NCBI GenBank assembly: GCA_018433525.1
Contig: JAHDRA010000064.1
Span: 1-61,226, forward strand
Origin: Paludibacteraceae bacterium
Lineage (GTDB): Bacteria; Bacteroidota; Bacteroidia; Bacteroidales; Paludibacteraceae
DNA length: 61,226 nt
Reading direction: 5' to 3'
Part shown: one piece after another, positions 1 through 7,169 of the stretch
Layout of the letters: the number at the start of each line of letters is the position of its first letter
Numbering within the stretch: position 1 is the stretch's first letter
Made by a program: the position numbers and the translations under genes
Notes under the pieces: generated by a model
Database searches by the model: none
The model's input: only the letters and a program-made list of their open reading frames with translations
Told to the model about the DNA's origin: nothing

Positions 1-309
1 AATTTTCTTTCCTGTATCTCCCAAAGCATCTGTCAGTAAAAATTCAACTTCGGAATGCACATCTTCCACTCCTTCTTCAATTTTAAATTCACCGTTCTCA
101 ATGGAACAATAAATCTTTTTCAATTCGGCAATCAACAACTTCGTTTCTTCAGCAGTGAGTAAACCAACCGCATTGAGCATTCGGGCATGAGCTATCGAAC
201 CCAAAACATCGTATTTCGCCAGAAATAGGTCTAATTCCTTATCTTTGCCAATCGTAAACGACTCTATTTTTTTATTCAAAGGTAAATCCTTTTCCCAGAG
301 TTTAGCCAT
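1..309 (-). CDS. argH: Argininosuccinate lyase, N-terminal part (truncated by window edge)
   Basis: Reading from the ATG at 309 toward base 1 gives 103 codons with no stop, so the gene runs out of the window. The protein begins MAKLWEKDLPLNKKIESFTI and contains YDVLGSIAHARML and EEGVEDVHSEVEFLL, which match the N-terminus of argininosuccinate lyase; the conserved VEDVH(S/T) segment lines the active site in that family. The enzyme splits argininosuccinate into arginine and fumarate, the last step of arginine synthesis, in the cytoplasm. Only the first quarter of the usual roughly 450 residues is present, so the catalytic loop cannot be checked. It is followed 5' by the SRPBCC gene and pyrE on the same strand. 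Confidence 0.9.
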   Translation of the reverse strand, partial: MAKLWEKDLPLNKKIESFTIGKDKELDLFLAKYDVLGSIAHARMLNAVGLLTAEETKLLIAELKKIYCSIENGEFKIEEGVEDVHSEVEFLLTDALGDTGKKI

Positions 310-356
310 AGTAATGAAGCTAAATGTTTTGAAGTTACGAATATAAAGTAAAATTC

Positions 357-782
357 TTACAAATTTGAATTGTTAAAGGCATTGGCAATAGCTTCGGCAG
401 CCAGATTAACTCCTTCTTTCAGCTTTTTATCGACCATTATTTTTAACATGGCAGGTATTTCAGCCTTGAATGTTAATTTCATGCGTGTATCATTTTCTGC
501 TTTTTCTACCAGTTGGATCCATGCATTGGCTTGAACCGGAAGTTCACGCAATTCAAATTTTATAGTTTTAAAGGGTTCTTTTTCAATAATTCTAAAACCA
601 ATCCTGCCAAATCCTTCTATAGAAAAGGAACAGCTATCTTCCGAAAATTCAATGTCTTTTATTTGATCTTCAGATAATTTATTGTTTATCAGTTTATTGA
701 AATTTTGTAAATCGACAAATTTATTAAAGATATTTTCTGCATTTGAATTTATCTTTTTAATTTCACTTTCGTAAGTTACCAT
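357..782 (-). CDS. SRPBCC-fold (START/polyketide-cyclase-like) small protein
   Basis: A 141-residue soluble protein with no signal peptide. The alternating beta-strand pattern and a long amphipathic C-terminal helix (about residues 112-138) fit the SRPBCC ligand-binding fold. Proteins of this type are commonly found next to pyrE in Bacteroidales, as here: only 16 bases separate its start from the pyrE stop, so it is probably translated from the pyrE transcript. The ligand and role are unknown. No catalytic motif is visible. Family assignment is by overall pattern and context, not by a diagnostic motif. Confidence 0.7.
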   Translation of the reverse strand: MVTYESEIKKINSNAENIFNKFVDLQNFNKLINNKLSEDQIKDIEFSEDSCSFSIEGFGRIGFRIIEKEPFKTIKFELRELPVQANAWIQLVEKAENDTRMKLTFKAEIPAMLKIMVDKKLKEGVNLAAEAIANAFNNSNL

Positions 783-798
783 AAATTTTTTCTTTCAA

Positions 799-1437
799 TT
801 AAGATTCTAATCCCCATGCAGAAGGATCCTTGTGCCATTCCTGCAATGTCTTCATATCTTCCTGAGTAATATAGTTGGTGGTCAGTGCCTGATCGAGAAT
901 GGCTTTGTAATTGCACAAGGAAATATGCTTAACTTTGGCCTGTTTGAATTTTTCCTCAGCTACAGGAAATCCGTAATTAAAAATGGAAATCATTCCCAAT
1001 ACTTGCGAGCCATTGTTACGAATAGCTTCCACAGCTTTCAAACTGCTTCCTCCTGTCGAAACGAGGTCTTCTACAATCACTACTTTCTGATGAGGACGTA
1101 AATCACCTTCAATCAGGTTTTCCAAACCATGATCTTTCGGTGTGGGGCGGATATAAATAAATGGCAGATTCAACGCATCGGCAACCAGCACTCCCTGAGC
1201 GATTGCGCCGGTAGCTACGCCGGCTATAACTTCCACATCGGGAAACAATTCCATAATCAAACGTGTTAATTCGATTTTGATATAATTTCTGATGGAAGGA
1301 TACGAAAGCGTTTTCCTGTTATCGCAATAAATCGGTGATTTCCAGCCTGAAGCCCAAATAAAAGGATTGTTGGGCTGAAGCTTTATTGCCTTAATCTTTA
1401 AAAGTTTTTCGGCAATGTTTTTTTCCAAAGTTTTCAT
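799..1437 (-). CDS. pyrE: Orotate phosphoribosyltransferase
   Basis: 212 residues, the normal length for PyrE. The PRPP-binding loop VVIVEDLVSTGGSS (about residues 118-131) is intact, and GVATGAIAQGVLVADAL precedes it as in the family. The enzyme transfers ribose 5-phosphate from PRPP to orotate to make OMP in pyrimidine synthesis and works as a dimer in the cytoplasm. It heads the small minus-strand group with the SRPBCC gene. A Bacteroidota -7 element lies about 50 bases upstream (1487-1494). Start at ATG 1437; no competing upstream ATG. Confidence 0.95.
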   Translation of the reverse strand: MKTLEKNIAEKLLKIKAIKLQPNNPFIWASGWKSPIYCDNRKTLSYPSIRNYIKIELTRLIMELFPDVEVIAGVATGAIAQGVLVADALNLPFIYIRPTPKDHGLENLIEGDLRPHQKVVIVEDLVSTGGSSLKAVEAIRNNGSQVLGMISIFNYGFPVAEEKFKQAKVKHISLCNYKAILDQALTTNYITQEDMKTLQEWHKDPSAWGLES

Positions 1438-1486
1438 TTTGGGATAGTTATAAAATTGGTAAACAAAAAACTGTTTAATTTTTCTG

Positions 1487-1494
1487 CAAAGTTA
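1487..1494 (-). promoter_or_regulatory. -7 promoter element for pyrE
   Basis: Reads TAACTTTG on the minus strand, matching the Bacteroidota TAnnTTTG -7 consensus, 50 bases upstream of the pyrE ATG. No clear TTTG -33 element is seen at the usual 19-21 base spacing. Confidence 0.5.
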
Positions 1495-1544
1495 AGCAAA
1501 GTATTTAAGAAGTTAAAACAGAATTTCTCCAATCGTTTGAGAAA

Positions 1545-1910
1545 TTAATTAATCGGAGGTAGAAAAGCATCTTCTATATGTTCGATATGGAAAGTTTGTC
1601 CGGAAGGAATAACAGAGATGATGTCGAAGCGTGATTCTCCTTCCCAATTGTTTTGGAAAATATATTCTTGAGCTGCCTGAACGATATTTCTGATTTTTTT
1701 GGGAGTAACGGCATCTTCGGGATGTTCAAAATTTTCCGTTGAACGTGTTTTAACTTCAACAATAATCAATAAGCCATCTTTTTCGGCTACTATATCCAGT
1801 TCAAATTTTTGCGCATGCCAATTGGTATGTCTGATTTTATATCCCTTTTCTCTCAAATAAGCTTGCGCTCGCTCTTCACCTGCATTACCAATATCATTAT
1901 GAGCCGACAT
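1545..1910 (-). CDS. yraN: YraN/UPF0102 family nuclease-fold protein
   Basis: 121 residues. The segment GNAGEERAQAYLREKGY at the N-terminus and the core FELDIVAEKDGLLIIVEVKTR (the residues E-D-EVK of a restriction-endonuclease-like fold, about residues 37-57) are typical of YraN. The family is nearly universal in bacteria and has the PD-(D/E)xK-type fold, but its cellular substrate is not settled; a role in DNA transactions is inferred from the fold. Cytoplasmic, no signal peptide. It stands alone between pyrE and the OmpA-like gene on the same strand. Confidence 0.88.
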   Translation of the reverse strand: MSAHNDIGNAGEERAQAYLREKGYKIRHTNWHAQKFELDIVAEKDGLLIIVEVKTRSTENFEHPEDAVTPKKIRNIVQAAQEYIFQNNWEGESRFDIISVIPSGQTFHIEHIEDAFLPPIN

Positions 1911-2000
1911 ATCGAAAAAATTTTGCGAAAATTTGGAAATTCAAACAAAAAAAGCCGCTCCAAAATATAAGAGCAGCTCTTTTATTAGAAAATAATGAAT

Positions 2001-2699
2001 TTATTTTTGACTCTGCTGCTGAGCTTCCTTTATCATTTGTTCGCTGGCATACATGTACACTTCTACGCGACGATTGGCTGCTCTGCCGGCAGCAGTAGAA
2101 TTATCGGCAACCGGCTCAGAGAAATTTTTACCAATAACATCTTTAATTTGAGAAGCAGGAACACCTTGCGATTTCAAAAAGTTGGCCACAGCCTGTGCTC
2201 TTTCCTGAGATAATTTCTGATTTAGTTCCAGCGAACCCGTATTGTCGGTATGGCCAATAATGGCAATATCCATAGTGGGGTTCTGAATCATGATCTGAGC
2301 AAATTTTGTTAAAGCATCTTTCGAAGCAGCATTTAAAGTACTTTTGTTGGTCTCAAATAAAATTCCCGATTCAAAAGTTACCTTTACTGCAGGCAATCCA
2401 TTGATATCGGTAATGGTTTCAACCTTAGCACCTTCAATAGCTGCAGCTTCTTGAGCAGCTTTGTCCATTTTATTCCCAATAATTGCACCTGTTGTAGCTC
2501 CAACAGCAGTTCCAATTGCAGCACCAATTCCTGCGCTTTTAGCATCTTTACCTATCAATGCGCCAATTCCGGCACCTACGGCAGCACCCGCACCGCTTCC
2601 TATCAAAGCTCCACTGGCGGTTTTACTCATCGATTTGCATCCTGAAAAAATAATTGCTGCACTCATCACATAAATCATAAAAACATTTCTGCTTTTCAT
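2001..2699 (-). CDS. Glycine-zipper / OmpA-like lipoprotein
   Basis: 232 residues. A lipoprotein signal ends in the lipobox IFSGC with Cys21 as the predicted lipidated residue. Residues about 28-85 are a glycine/alanine-rich glycine-zipper segment (repeated GxxxG spacing such as GAGAAVGAGIGALIG). Residues about 105-220 form an OmpA C-terminal domain with the peptidoglycan-binding signature IIGHTDNTGS and the following LSQERAQAV. The protein should sit in the outer membrane and bind peptidoglycan non-covalently (YiaD-like). A 9-residue Lys/Gln tail follows the domain. Its 5' end is 48 bases from the tRNA-Lys gene, so the two may share a transcript. Confidence 0.9.
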   Translation of the reverse strand: MKSRNVFMIYVMSAAIIFSGCKSMSKTASGALIGSGAGAAVGAGIGALIGKDAKSAGIGAAIGTAVGATTGAIIGNKMDKAAQEAAAIEGAKVETITDINGLPAVKVTFESGILFETNKSTLNAASKDALTKFAQIMIQNPTMDIAIIGHTDNTGSLELNQKLSQERAQAVANFLKSQGVPASQIKDVIGKNFSEPVADNSTAAGRAANRRVEVYMYASEQMIKEAQQQSQK

Positions 2700-2747
2700 G
2701 TCTGTAGAATTTTAAAGATTATTTTTAATATTTTAAACAAGGAATAG

Positions 2748-2820
2748 TGACACCGGTGGGGATCGAACCCACGACCCACAGATTAAGAGTCTGTTGCTCT
2801 ACCAGCTGAGCTACGGAGTC
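2748..2820 (-). tRNA. tRNA-Lys (anticodon CTT)
   Basis: A complete 73-nt cloverleaf on the minus strand without an encoded CCA. The anticodon stem ACAGA/TCTGT holds the loop CTCTTAA, giving anticodon CTT (Lys, codon AAG). D arm GCTC/GAGC, T stem GTGGG/CCCAC with a TTCGATC loop, and discriminator A at 2748. The acceptor stem GACTCCG/CGGTGTC has a U4-U69 mismatch, with the other six pairs Watson-Crick. Lys identity is clear; the mismatch is unusual but not disabling. Confidence 0.95.
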
Positions 2821-3049
2821 GTTTTATATTTCAAAAAAGTGTAAGAATAAACTTACTTCTCTCCTTTTTGTATTGCAAAGATAGAAAGATTTTTGAAATT
2901 TTTTCATTTTGAATTTTAAAAAAATATTTAGTGCTAATTTTTCTTAATCAACTACCAAATATTCAAATATTTATAGAATTTGAACAATTTACTTCGTTTT
3001 ATAATTTAACGCGCTTAAAAATTCAAGCAAAGATGTATATTTCTTTTTA

Positions 3050-3057
3050 TATCTTTG
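3050..3057 (+). promoter_or_regulatory. -7 promoter element for the sugar-kinase operon
   Basis: TATCTTTG matches TAnnTTTG exactly, 33 bases before the ATG at 3091. The -33 region is AT-rich but lacks a clear TTTG. Confidence 0.5.
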
Positions 3058-3090
3058 TGTAACCTGCATTAATTAAAAAAAATTCTAAAA

Positions 3091-4533
3091 ATGAATGAAT
3101 TAGAATCTCTTTTCCAACAATTTACCGGAGAAAAAGTTCTTCTGAAAGAAGAATTGTCGGCTTCCGGATCGCACAGACGATATTTTAGACTCGAGAGCAA
3201 GCACTTTTCTATTATCGGAGTTGAAGGAACTTCCATTGAAGAAAACAGGGCTTTTATAGAAATGGATAAATTGTTTCACAAAAAAGGATTGCCGGTTCCG
3301 GAGTTTTACATTCAAAGTCAGGATGGTTTGTATTATTTGCAGGAGGATTTGGGTAATACGCTGCTTTTCGATTTTATAGCAGAAGGGAGAAAAACGGGTG
3401 TGTTTTGTGAATCGGAAAAGGAAATGCTTCGTAAAACAATTCGAAAACTTCCCGAAATTCAAGTAAAAGGAGCGGAAGAGCTGGATTTCTCCATTTGCTA
3501 TCCCCAGCCGGAATTTAATGAACGTTCCATTTTATGGGATTTAAATTATTTTAAATATTGTTTTCTGAAAGCAACCGGTATCGATTTTCAGGAAAATTTG
3601 CTGGAAGACGATTTTCACCGTTTTTCCAAAATTTTGTTGCACTCACAGTCCAATACATTTATGTATCGCGACTTTCAGAGCCGAAATGTAATGATAAAAA
3701 ACGATGAACCTTATTTTATCGACTTTCAAGGTGGGAAAAAAGGGCCATTGTACTATGATGTAGCATCGTTCCTTTGGCAGGCGAAAGCCAAATATAGCGA
3801 AGAATTGCGCGAAGAACTCATAGAAAATTATCTTTCGGCATTAGCAGAACTGGCACCTGTAGATGAGATGGAGTTTAGAGAACAATTAAAACATTTTGTT
3901 CTTTTTAGAATTTTACAAGTGTTGGGAGCTTATGGTTTTCGAGGCTATTATGAGAAAAAACCGCATTTTCTGGAAAGCATTCCCTTTGCCATAGAAAATT
4001 TAAGAACCATTCTTCAAAATGAAATTTCAGGTTACCCTTACCTTTTGAAAGTGCTCAGACAAATGACCGAGTTAAAGCAATTCCGCGAAGTATCGGTAAG
4101 GAAGCCACTGACAGTTAAAATTTACAGCTTTTCCTATAAAAAAGGCATTCCTCATGATGATAGCGGAAATGGAGGCGGCTTTGTATTTGATTGCAGAGCA
4201 GTCAACAATCCGGGCAAATACGAACGATATGCTCATGTTACAGGACTCGACGAATCGGTGAAACAATTTTTGGAAGAAGATGGTGAAATTCTATCCTTGC
4301 TCGATAATGCCTACAAGCTTGTGGATGCTTCGGTAAAACGCTACATGGATCGTGGATTTACCAATTTAATGGTTTGTTTTGGATGTACCGGAGGACAACA
4401 TCGATCGGTTTATTCGGCACAAAAAATGGCAGAACATATCAACGAAAAATTTGGCATAGAAGTACAACTAATTCATAGAGAACAAAATAAAGAACAACTT
4501 TTCCCTGCAAAAAAATTAAGCTATTCCAAATAA
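3091..4533 (+). CDS. AmgK-like anomeric sugar kinase fused to RapZ C-terminal domain
   Basis: 480 residues in two domains. Residues about 1-325 are an aminoglycoside-phosphotransferase-type kinase: the catalytic loop YRDFQSRNVM has Asp194 and Asn199, and the metal-binding Asp211 lies in FIDFQGG. This subgroup includes AmgK, which phosphorylates C1 of MurNAc or GlcNAc. Residues about 345-475 match the RapZ C-terminal domain: FDCRAVNNPG, then FGCTGGQHRSV (from about residue 430). In E. coli that domain binds glucosamine-6-phosphate. The N-terminal P-loop ATPase domain of RapZ is absent. The MurU-like gene starts 32 bases downstream, so a MurNAc/GlcNAc recycling route to UDP-sugar is the likely role; sensing of amino-sugar phosphate by the RapZ part is inference. 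Cytoplasmic. Confidence 0.85.
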   Translation: MNELESLFQQFTGEKVLLKEELSASGSHRRYFRLESKHFSIIGVEGTSIEENRAFIEMDKLFHKKGLPVPEFYIQSQDGLYYLQEDLGNTLLFDFIAEGRKTGVFCESEKEMLRKTIRKLPEIQVKGAEELDFSICYPQPEFNERSILWDLNYFKYCFLKATGIDFQENLLEDDFHRFSKILLHSQSNTFMYRDFQSRNVMIKNDEPYFIDFQGGKKGPLYYDVASFLWQAKAKYSEELREELIENYLSALAELAPVDEMEFREQLKHFVLFRILQVLGAYGFRGYYEKKPHFLESIPFAIENLRTILQNEISGYPYLLKVLRQMTELKQFREVSVRKPLTVKIYSFSYKKGIPHDDSGNGGGFVFDCRAVNNPGKYERYAHVTGLDESVKQFLEEDGEILSLLDNAYKLVDASVKRYMDRGFTNLMVCFGCTGGQHRSVYSAQKMAEHINEKFGIEVQLIHREQNKEQLFPAKKLSYSK

Positions 4534-4565
4534 CGTTTTATATTTCAAAAAATCTTTAATTCTGA

Positions 4566-5300
4566 ATGAAAGCATTGATACTGGCAGCCGGTCTGGGTAC
4601 GCGACTTAAACCAATTACCAATCATATTCCTAAAGCGCTGGTAACGATAGAGGGAAAAACTTTACTCGAACATCAAATTTTGAAATTGAAATCGGCAGGT
4701 TTTAACGAAATAATCGTGAATGTTCATCATTTTGCCGATAAAATTATCGATTTTCTTCATTCAAAGAACAATTTTGATATTCGGATCGAAATTTCAGACG
4801 AAAGAAATTTTCTACTCGACACAGGAGGAGCGGTACGCAAAGCTGCATGGTTTTTTGATGACGGAAAACCTTTTTTGGTACACAATGTCGATATTCTTTC
4901 CAATGTAGATTTAATGGACATGATGAAATTTCATCTAAGCAGCGACAGCTTGGCAACATTGGTGGTAAATCAACGTAAAACCTCACGTCAATTGCTCTTC
5001 GACAAACAAATGCAGCTGAAAGGGTGGTTCAATGAAACGACCGGACAAACCAAACCGCAGGAAATAAATTTACAGCTTTATCAGAAATTTGCCTTTTCCG
5101 GAATTCAAATTTTGTCGCCAAAAGTTTTTCAACTCATGGAAAAATGGAATGAAGTTTTTTCCATTATCGACTTTTATTTGAGTAATGTGGATAAAGAAAA
5201 AATTTCGGGCTACACCAATAATGAAATAAAAGTGCTGGATGTAGGAAAAATACAAAGTTTAGAGGAAGCCAGCATTTTTTTGAAAAATATTATTCAATAA
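4566..5300 (+). CDS. MurU-like sugar-1-phosphate nucleotidyltransferase
   Basis: 244 residues. The N-terminal signature LAAGLGTRLKPIT followed by PKALV (about residues 6-26) is the nucleotide-binding loop of NTP_transferase enzymes, and HNVDILSNVDL (about residue 108) is the metal-binding Asp segment. Length and position fit the short MurU class, which makes UDP-MurNAc from MurNAc-1-phosphate, rather than the longer RmlA or GlmU types. It lies directly after the AmgK/RapZ fusion, as amgK-murU do in recycling loci. The exact sugar (MurNAc or GlcNAc) cannot be read from sequence. It ends 16 bases before the convergent aroC. Confidence 0.82.
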   Translation: MKALILAAGLGTRLKPITNHIPKALVTIEGKTLLEHQILKLKSAGFNEIIVNVHHFADKIIDFLHSKNNFDIRIEISDERNFLLDTGGAVRKAAWFFDDGKPFLVHNVDILSNVDLMDMMKFHLSSDSLATLVVNQRKTSRQLLFDKQMQLKGWFNETTGQTKPQEINLQLYQKFAFSGIQILSPKVFQLMEKWNEVFSIIDFYLSNVDKEKISGYTNNEIKVLDVGKIQSLEEASIFLKNIIQ

Positions 5301-5316
5301 AAGCTTCTTCGATAAT

Positions 5317-6381
5317 TCAGATTTTAATGATGGACAAATCCATCAAAGTAAGTGCTGTCATGGCTTCTACTATCGGAATAGCACGTGGCAAAACGCAGGG
5401 ATCGTGTCGTCCGCGAGCTTCCAGTTCCACTTCCTGAGCATGAATATCTACCGTATTTTGCTTTTTTGAAATGGTTGCCACTGGTTTGAAAAGGACACGA
5501 AAATATATATCCTGCCCGTTACTTATTCCTCCCTGAATGCCTCCGGAATTATTGGTTCGCGTAGTGATTCTGTCGCCATCTTTCACAAATTCGTCATTCA
5601 TTTGCGAACCTCTGAGCGCCACACCTTCAAAACCTTTTCCGTAATCGAAACCGTGAGTTGCATTTATGCTTAACATGGCTTGTGCCAAACGCGATTGAAG
5701 TTTGTCGAAAATAGGCTCTCCCCAGCCAATCGGAACACCTTTGACTACGCAGGTAATGATGCCACCTATAGAATCACCTTCTTCCTTTAACTGTTGGATG
5801 TAAGCTATCATCTTTTCGGCAGTTTCCGGTTCCGGACAACGAATAGAATTGGTCTCGATTAGTGAAAAATCAACATCTTCGTAAGTTTTGCTCATGGCAA
5901 TATGTCCTACTTGCGAAGTAAAAGCATTGATTTGAATGCCCATTTTTCGCAAAGCCAACTTGGCAATTGCGCCTGCTGCTACTCTGGCTGCCGTTTCACG
6001 TGCAGAGCTTCTGCCACCTCCCCGATAATCGCGTATGCCATATTTTTGCTGATAAGTAAAATCGGCATGTGATGGTCGAAAAACATCTTTCAAATGATTG
6101 TAATCTGCACTTCTTTGATTTTCATTCCAAATCACAAAAGCGATAGGCGCTCCTGTAGATTTTCCTTCAAAAATTCCTGAAAGAAATTCAACCTTATCCT
6201 CTTCTTGTCTGGGCGTTGAGATATTGGATTGTCCCGGACGACGACGATTCAATTCGTTCTGAATGAATGTTTCATCTATCTCTATTCCCGGCGGGCATCC
6301 ATCAATAACGCCTCCAATGGCTTTGCCGTGCGATTCGCCAAAAGAGGTAAATGTAAAAAACTTGCCAATGGTGTTCGACAT
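5317..6381 (-). CDS. aroC: Chorismate synthase
   Basis: 354 residues from the ATG at 6381 ([20 protein letters not shown]). This is the enzyme's usual start: the FGESHG signature is at about residue 14, with [16 protein letters not shown] and GIQGGISNG further on. An open frame extends 26 codons upstream, but it reads through the slyD terminator hairpin and adds no conserved sequence, so it is rejected. The enzyme converts EPSP to chorismate using reduced FMN, the last step of the shikimate pathway. The 3' end faces the MurU-like gene across 16 bases. Confidence 0.96.
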   Translation of the reverse strand: MSNTIGKFFTFTSFGESHGKAIGGVIDGCPPGIEIDETFIQNELNRRRPGQSNISTPRQEEDKVEFLSGIFEGKSTGAPIAFVIWNENQRSADYNHLKDVFRPSHADFTYQQKYGIRDYRGGGRSSARETAARVAAGAIAKLALRKMGIQINAFTSQVGHIAMSKTYEDVDFSLIETNSIRCPEPETAEKMIAYIQQLKEEGDSIGGIITCVVKGVPIGWGEPIFDKLQSRLAQAMLSINATHGFDYGKGFEGVALRGSQMNDEFVKDGDRITTRTNNSGGIQGGISNGQDIYFRVLFKPVATISKKQNTVDIHAQEVELEARGRHDPCVLPRAIPIVEAMTALTLMDLSIIKI

Positions 6382-6404
6382 AACTAAAAAATCGTTATTA
6401 CTGA

Positions 6405-6448
6405 AAAAGAAAATGCAATGGAAAAGGCTGTATAACCTTTTCCATTGC
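6405..6448 (-). terminator. Rho-independent terminator of slyD
   Basis: A perfect 13-bp stem (6415-6427 with 6436-6448, arm GCAATGGAAAAGG) and an 8-base loop. On the minus strand it is followed by a T-rich run (ATTTTCTTTTT), so it ends the slyD transcript 20 bases after its stop. It lies just upstream of the aroC ATG, so aroC is either read through or has a very short leader. Confidence 0.8.
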
Positions 6449-6467
6449 TTAAAATTCAAAAATAAAA

Positions 6468-7052
6468 TTACTTATTGCAGGAGCAATTGGGATCTTCACA
6501 ACTGTCGCTTTCACAGTCGCAACCTTCCTCAGAAGAGCAATTACCGCCACAACTGCACGAATTGTTCATTAAAGCGGCCAATTCGGCTTCTGAAGCATCA
6601 CGTACTTCCAACACCTGACCTTTGAAATGCAGATTCTGACCTGCCAACGGATGATTCAAATCTACCGTAACAAGCTCATCGGTTACCGTAACAATTTGGG
6701 CATTAAATCGATTGCCATCCGTATCCATTAAAGGAACAACATTTCCTTCAAATACTACGTTTTCATCAATTTTTCCATCCACTTCGAAGATTTTTTTGTC
6801 CAAATCGATAACTGCTTCTTCATCGTAAGGGCCATATGCATCTTCATCATTTATGGTGAATTCAAAAGAATCGCCGGCTTGCAATCCGTATAAATTCTCT
6901 TCAAATTTGGGAAGCATCATTCCCACTCCATAAATAAAACTCAGCGGACGTTCTTCGGTTGCACGTTCCATTAATTCCAATTCACCTTGATTTTCTCCGT
7001 CAACAAATAAATCGTATTTAGCTGACACTGATTTGTTTTCTTCAATTCTCAT
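6468..7052 (-). CDS. slyD: SlyD-type FKBP peptidyl-prolyl isomerase with Cys-rich tail
   Basis: 194 residues. The N-terminal 150 residues form a SlyD-like FKBP domain with the insert-in-flap chaperone module: [16 protein letters not shown] is the conserved first half, and [16 protein letters not shown] the C-terminal FKBP signature. The tail (about residues 162-194) holds eight cysteines with Asp/Glu and could bind metal, as the His/Cys tail of E. coli SlyD binds nickel. It is a cytoplasmic folding helper for proline-limited steps and possibly metal delivery. No hydrogenase genes are nearby, so the metal target is open. Own terminator at 6405-6448. Confidence 0.92.
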   Translation of the reverse strand: MRIEENKSVSAKYDLFVDGENQGELELMERATEERPLSFIYGVGMMLPKFEENLYGLQAGDSFEFTINDEDAYGPYDEEAVIDLDKKIFEVDGKIDENVVFEGNVVPLMDTDGNRFNAQIVTVTDELVTVDLNHPLAGQNLHFKGQVLEVRDASEAELAALMNNSCSCGGNCSSEEGCDCESDSCEDPNCSCNK

Positions 7053-7169
7053 TTTTTACTCTGTTAAATTTATATTCAATTAATTGTTTGTTTCTAATTT
7101 TTTTGTCCTTTATTACCAATAAACTGATTTTTAGTCAAAAAGTTCATTTAATATTGAAATTTTTTATTG

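Noticed and set aside
6382..6459. Longer N-terminus for chorismate synthase
   Set aside because: The extra 26 codons read through the slyD terminator hairpin and the protein matches the family only from the inner ATG at 6381.
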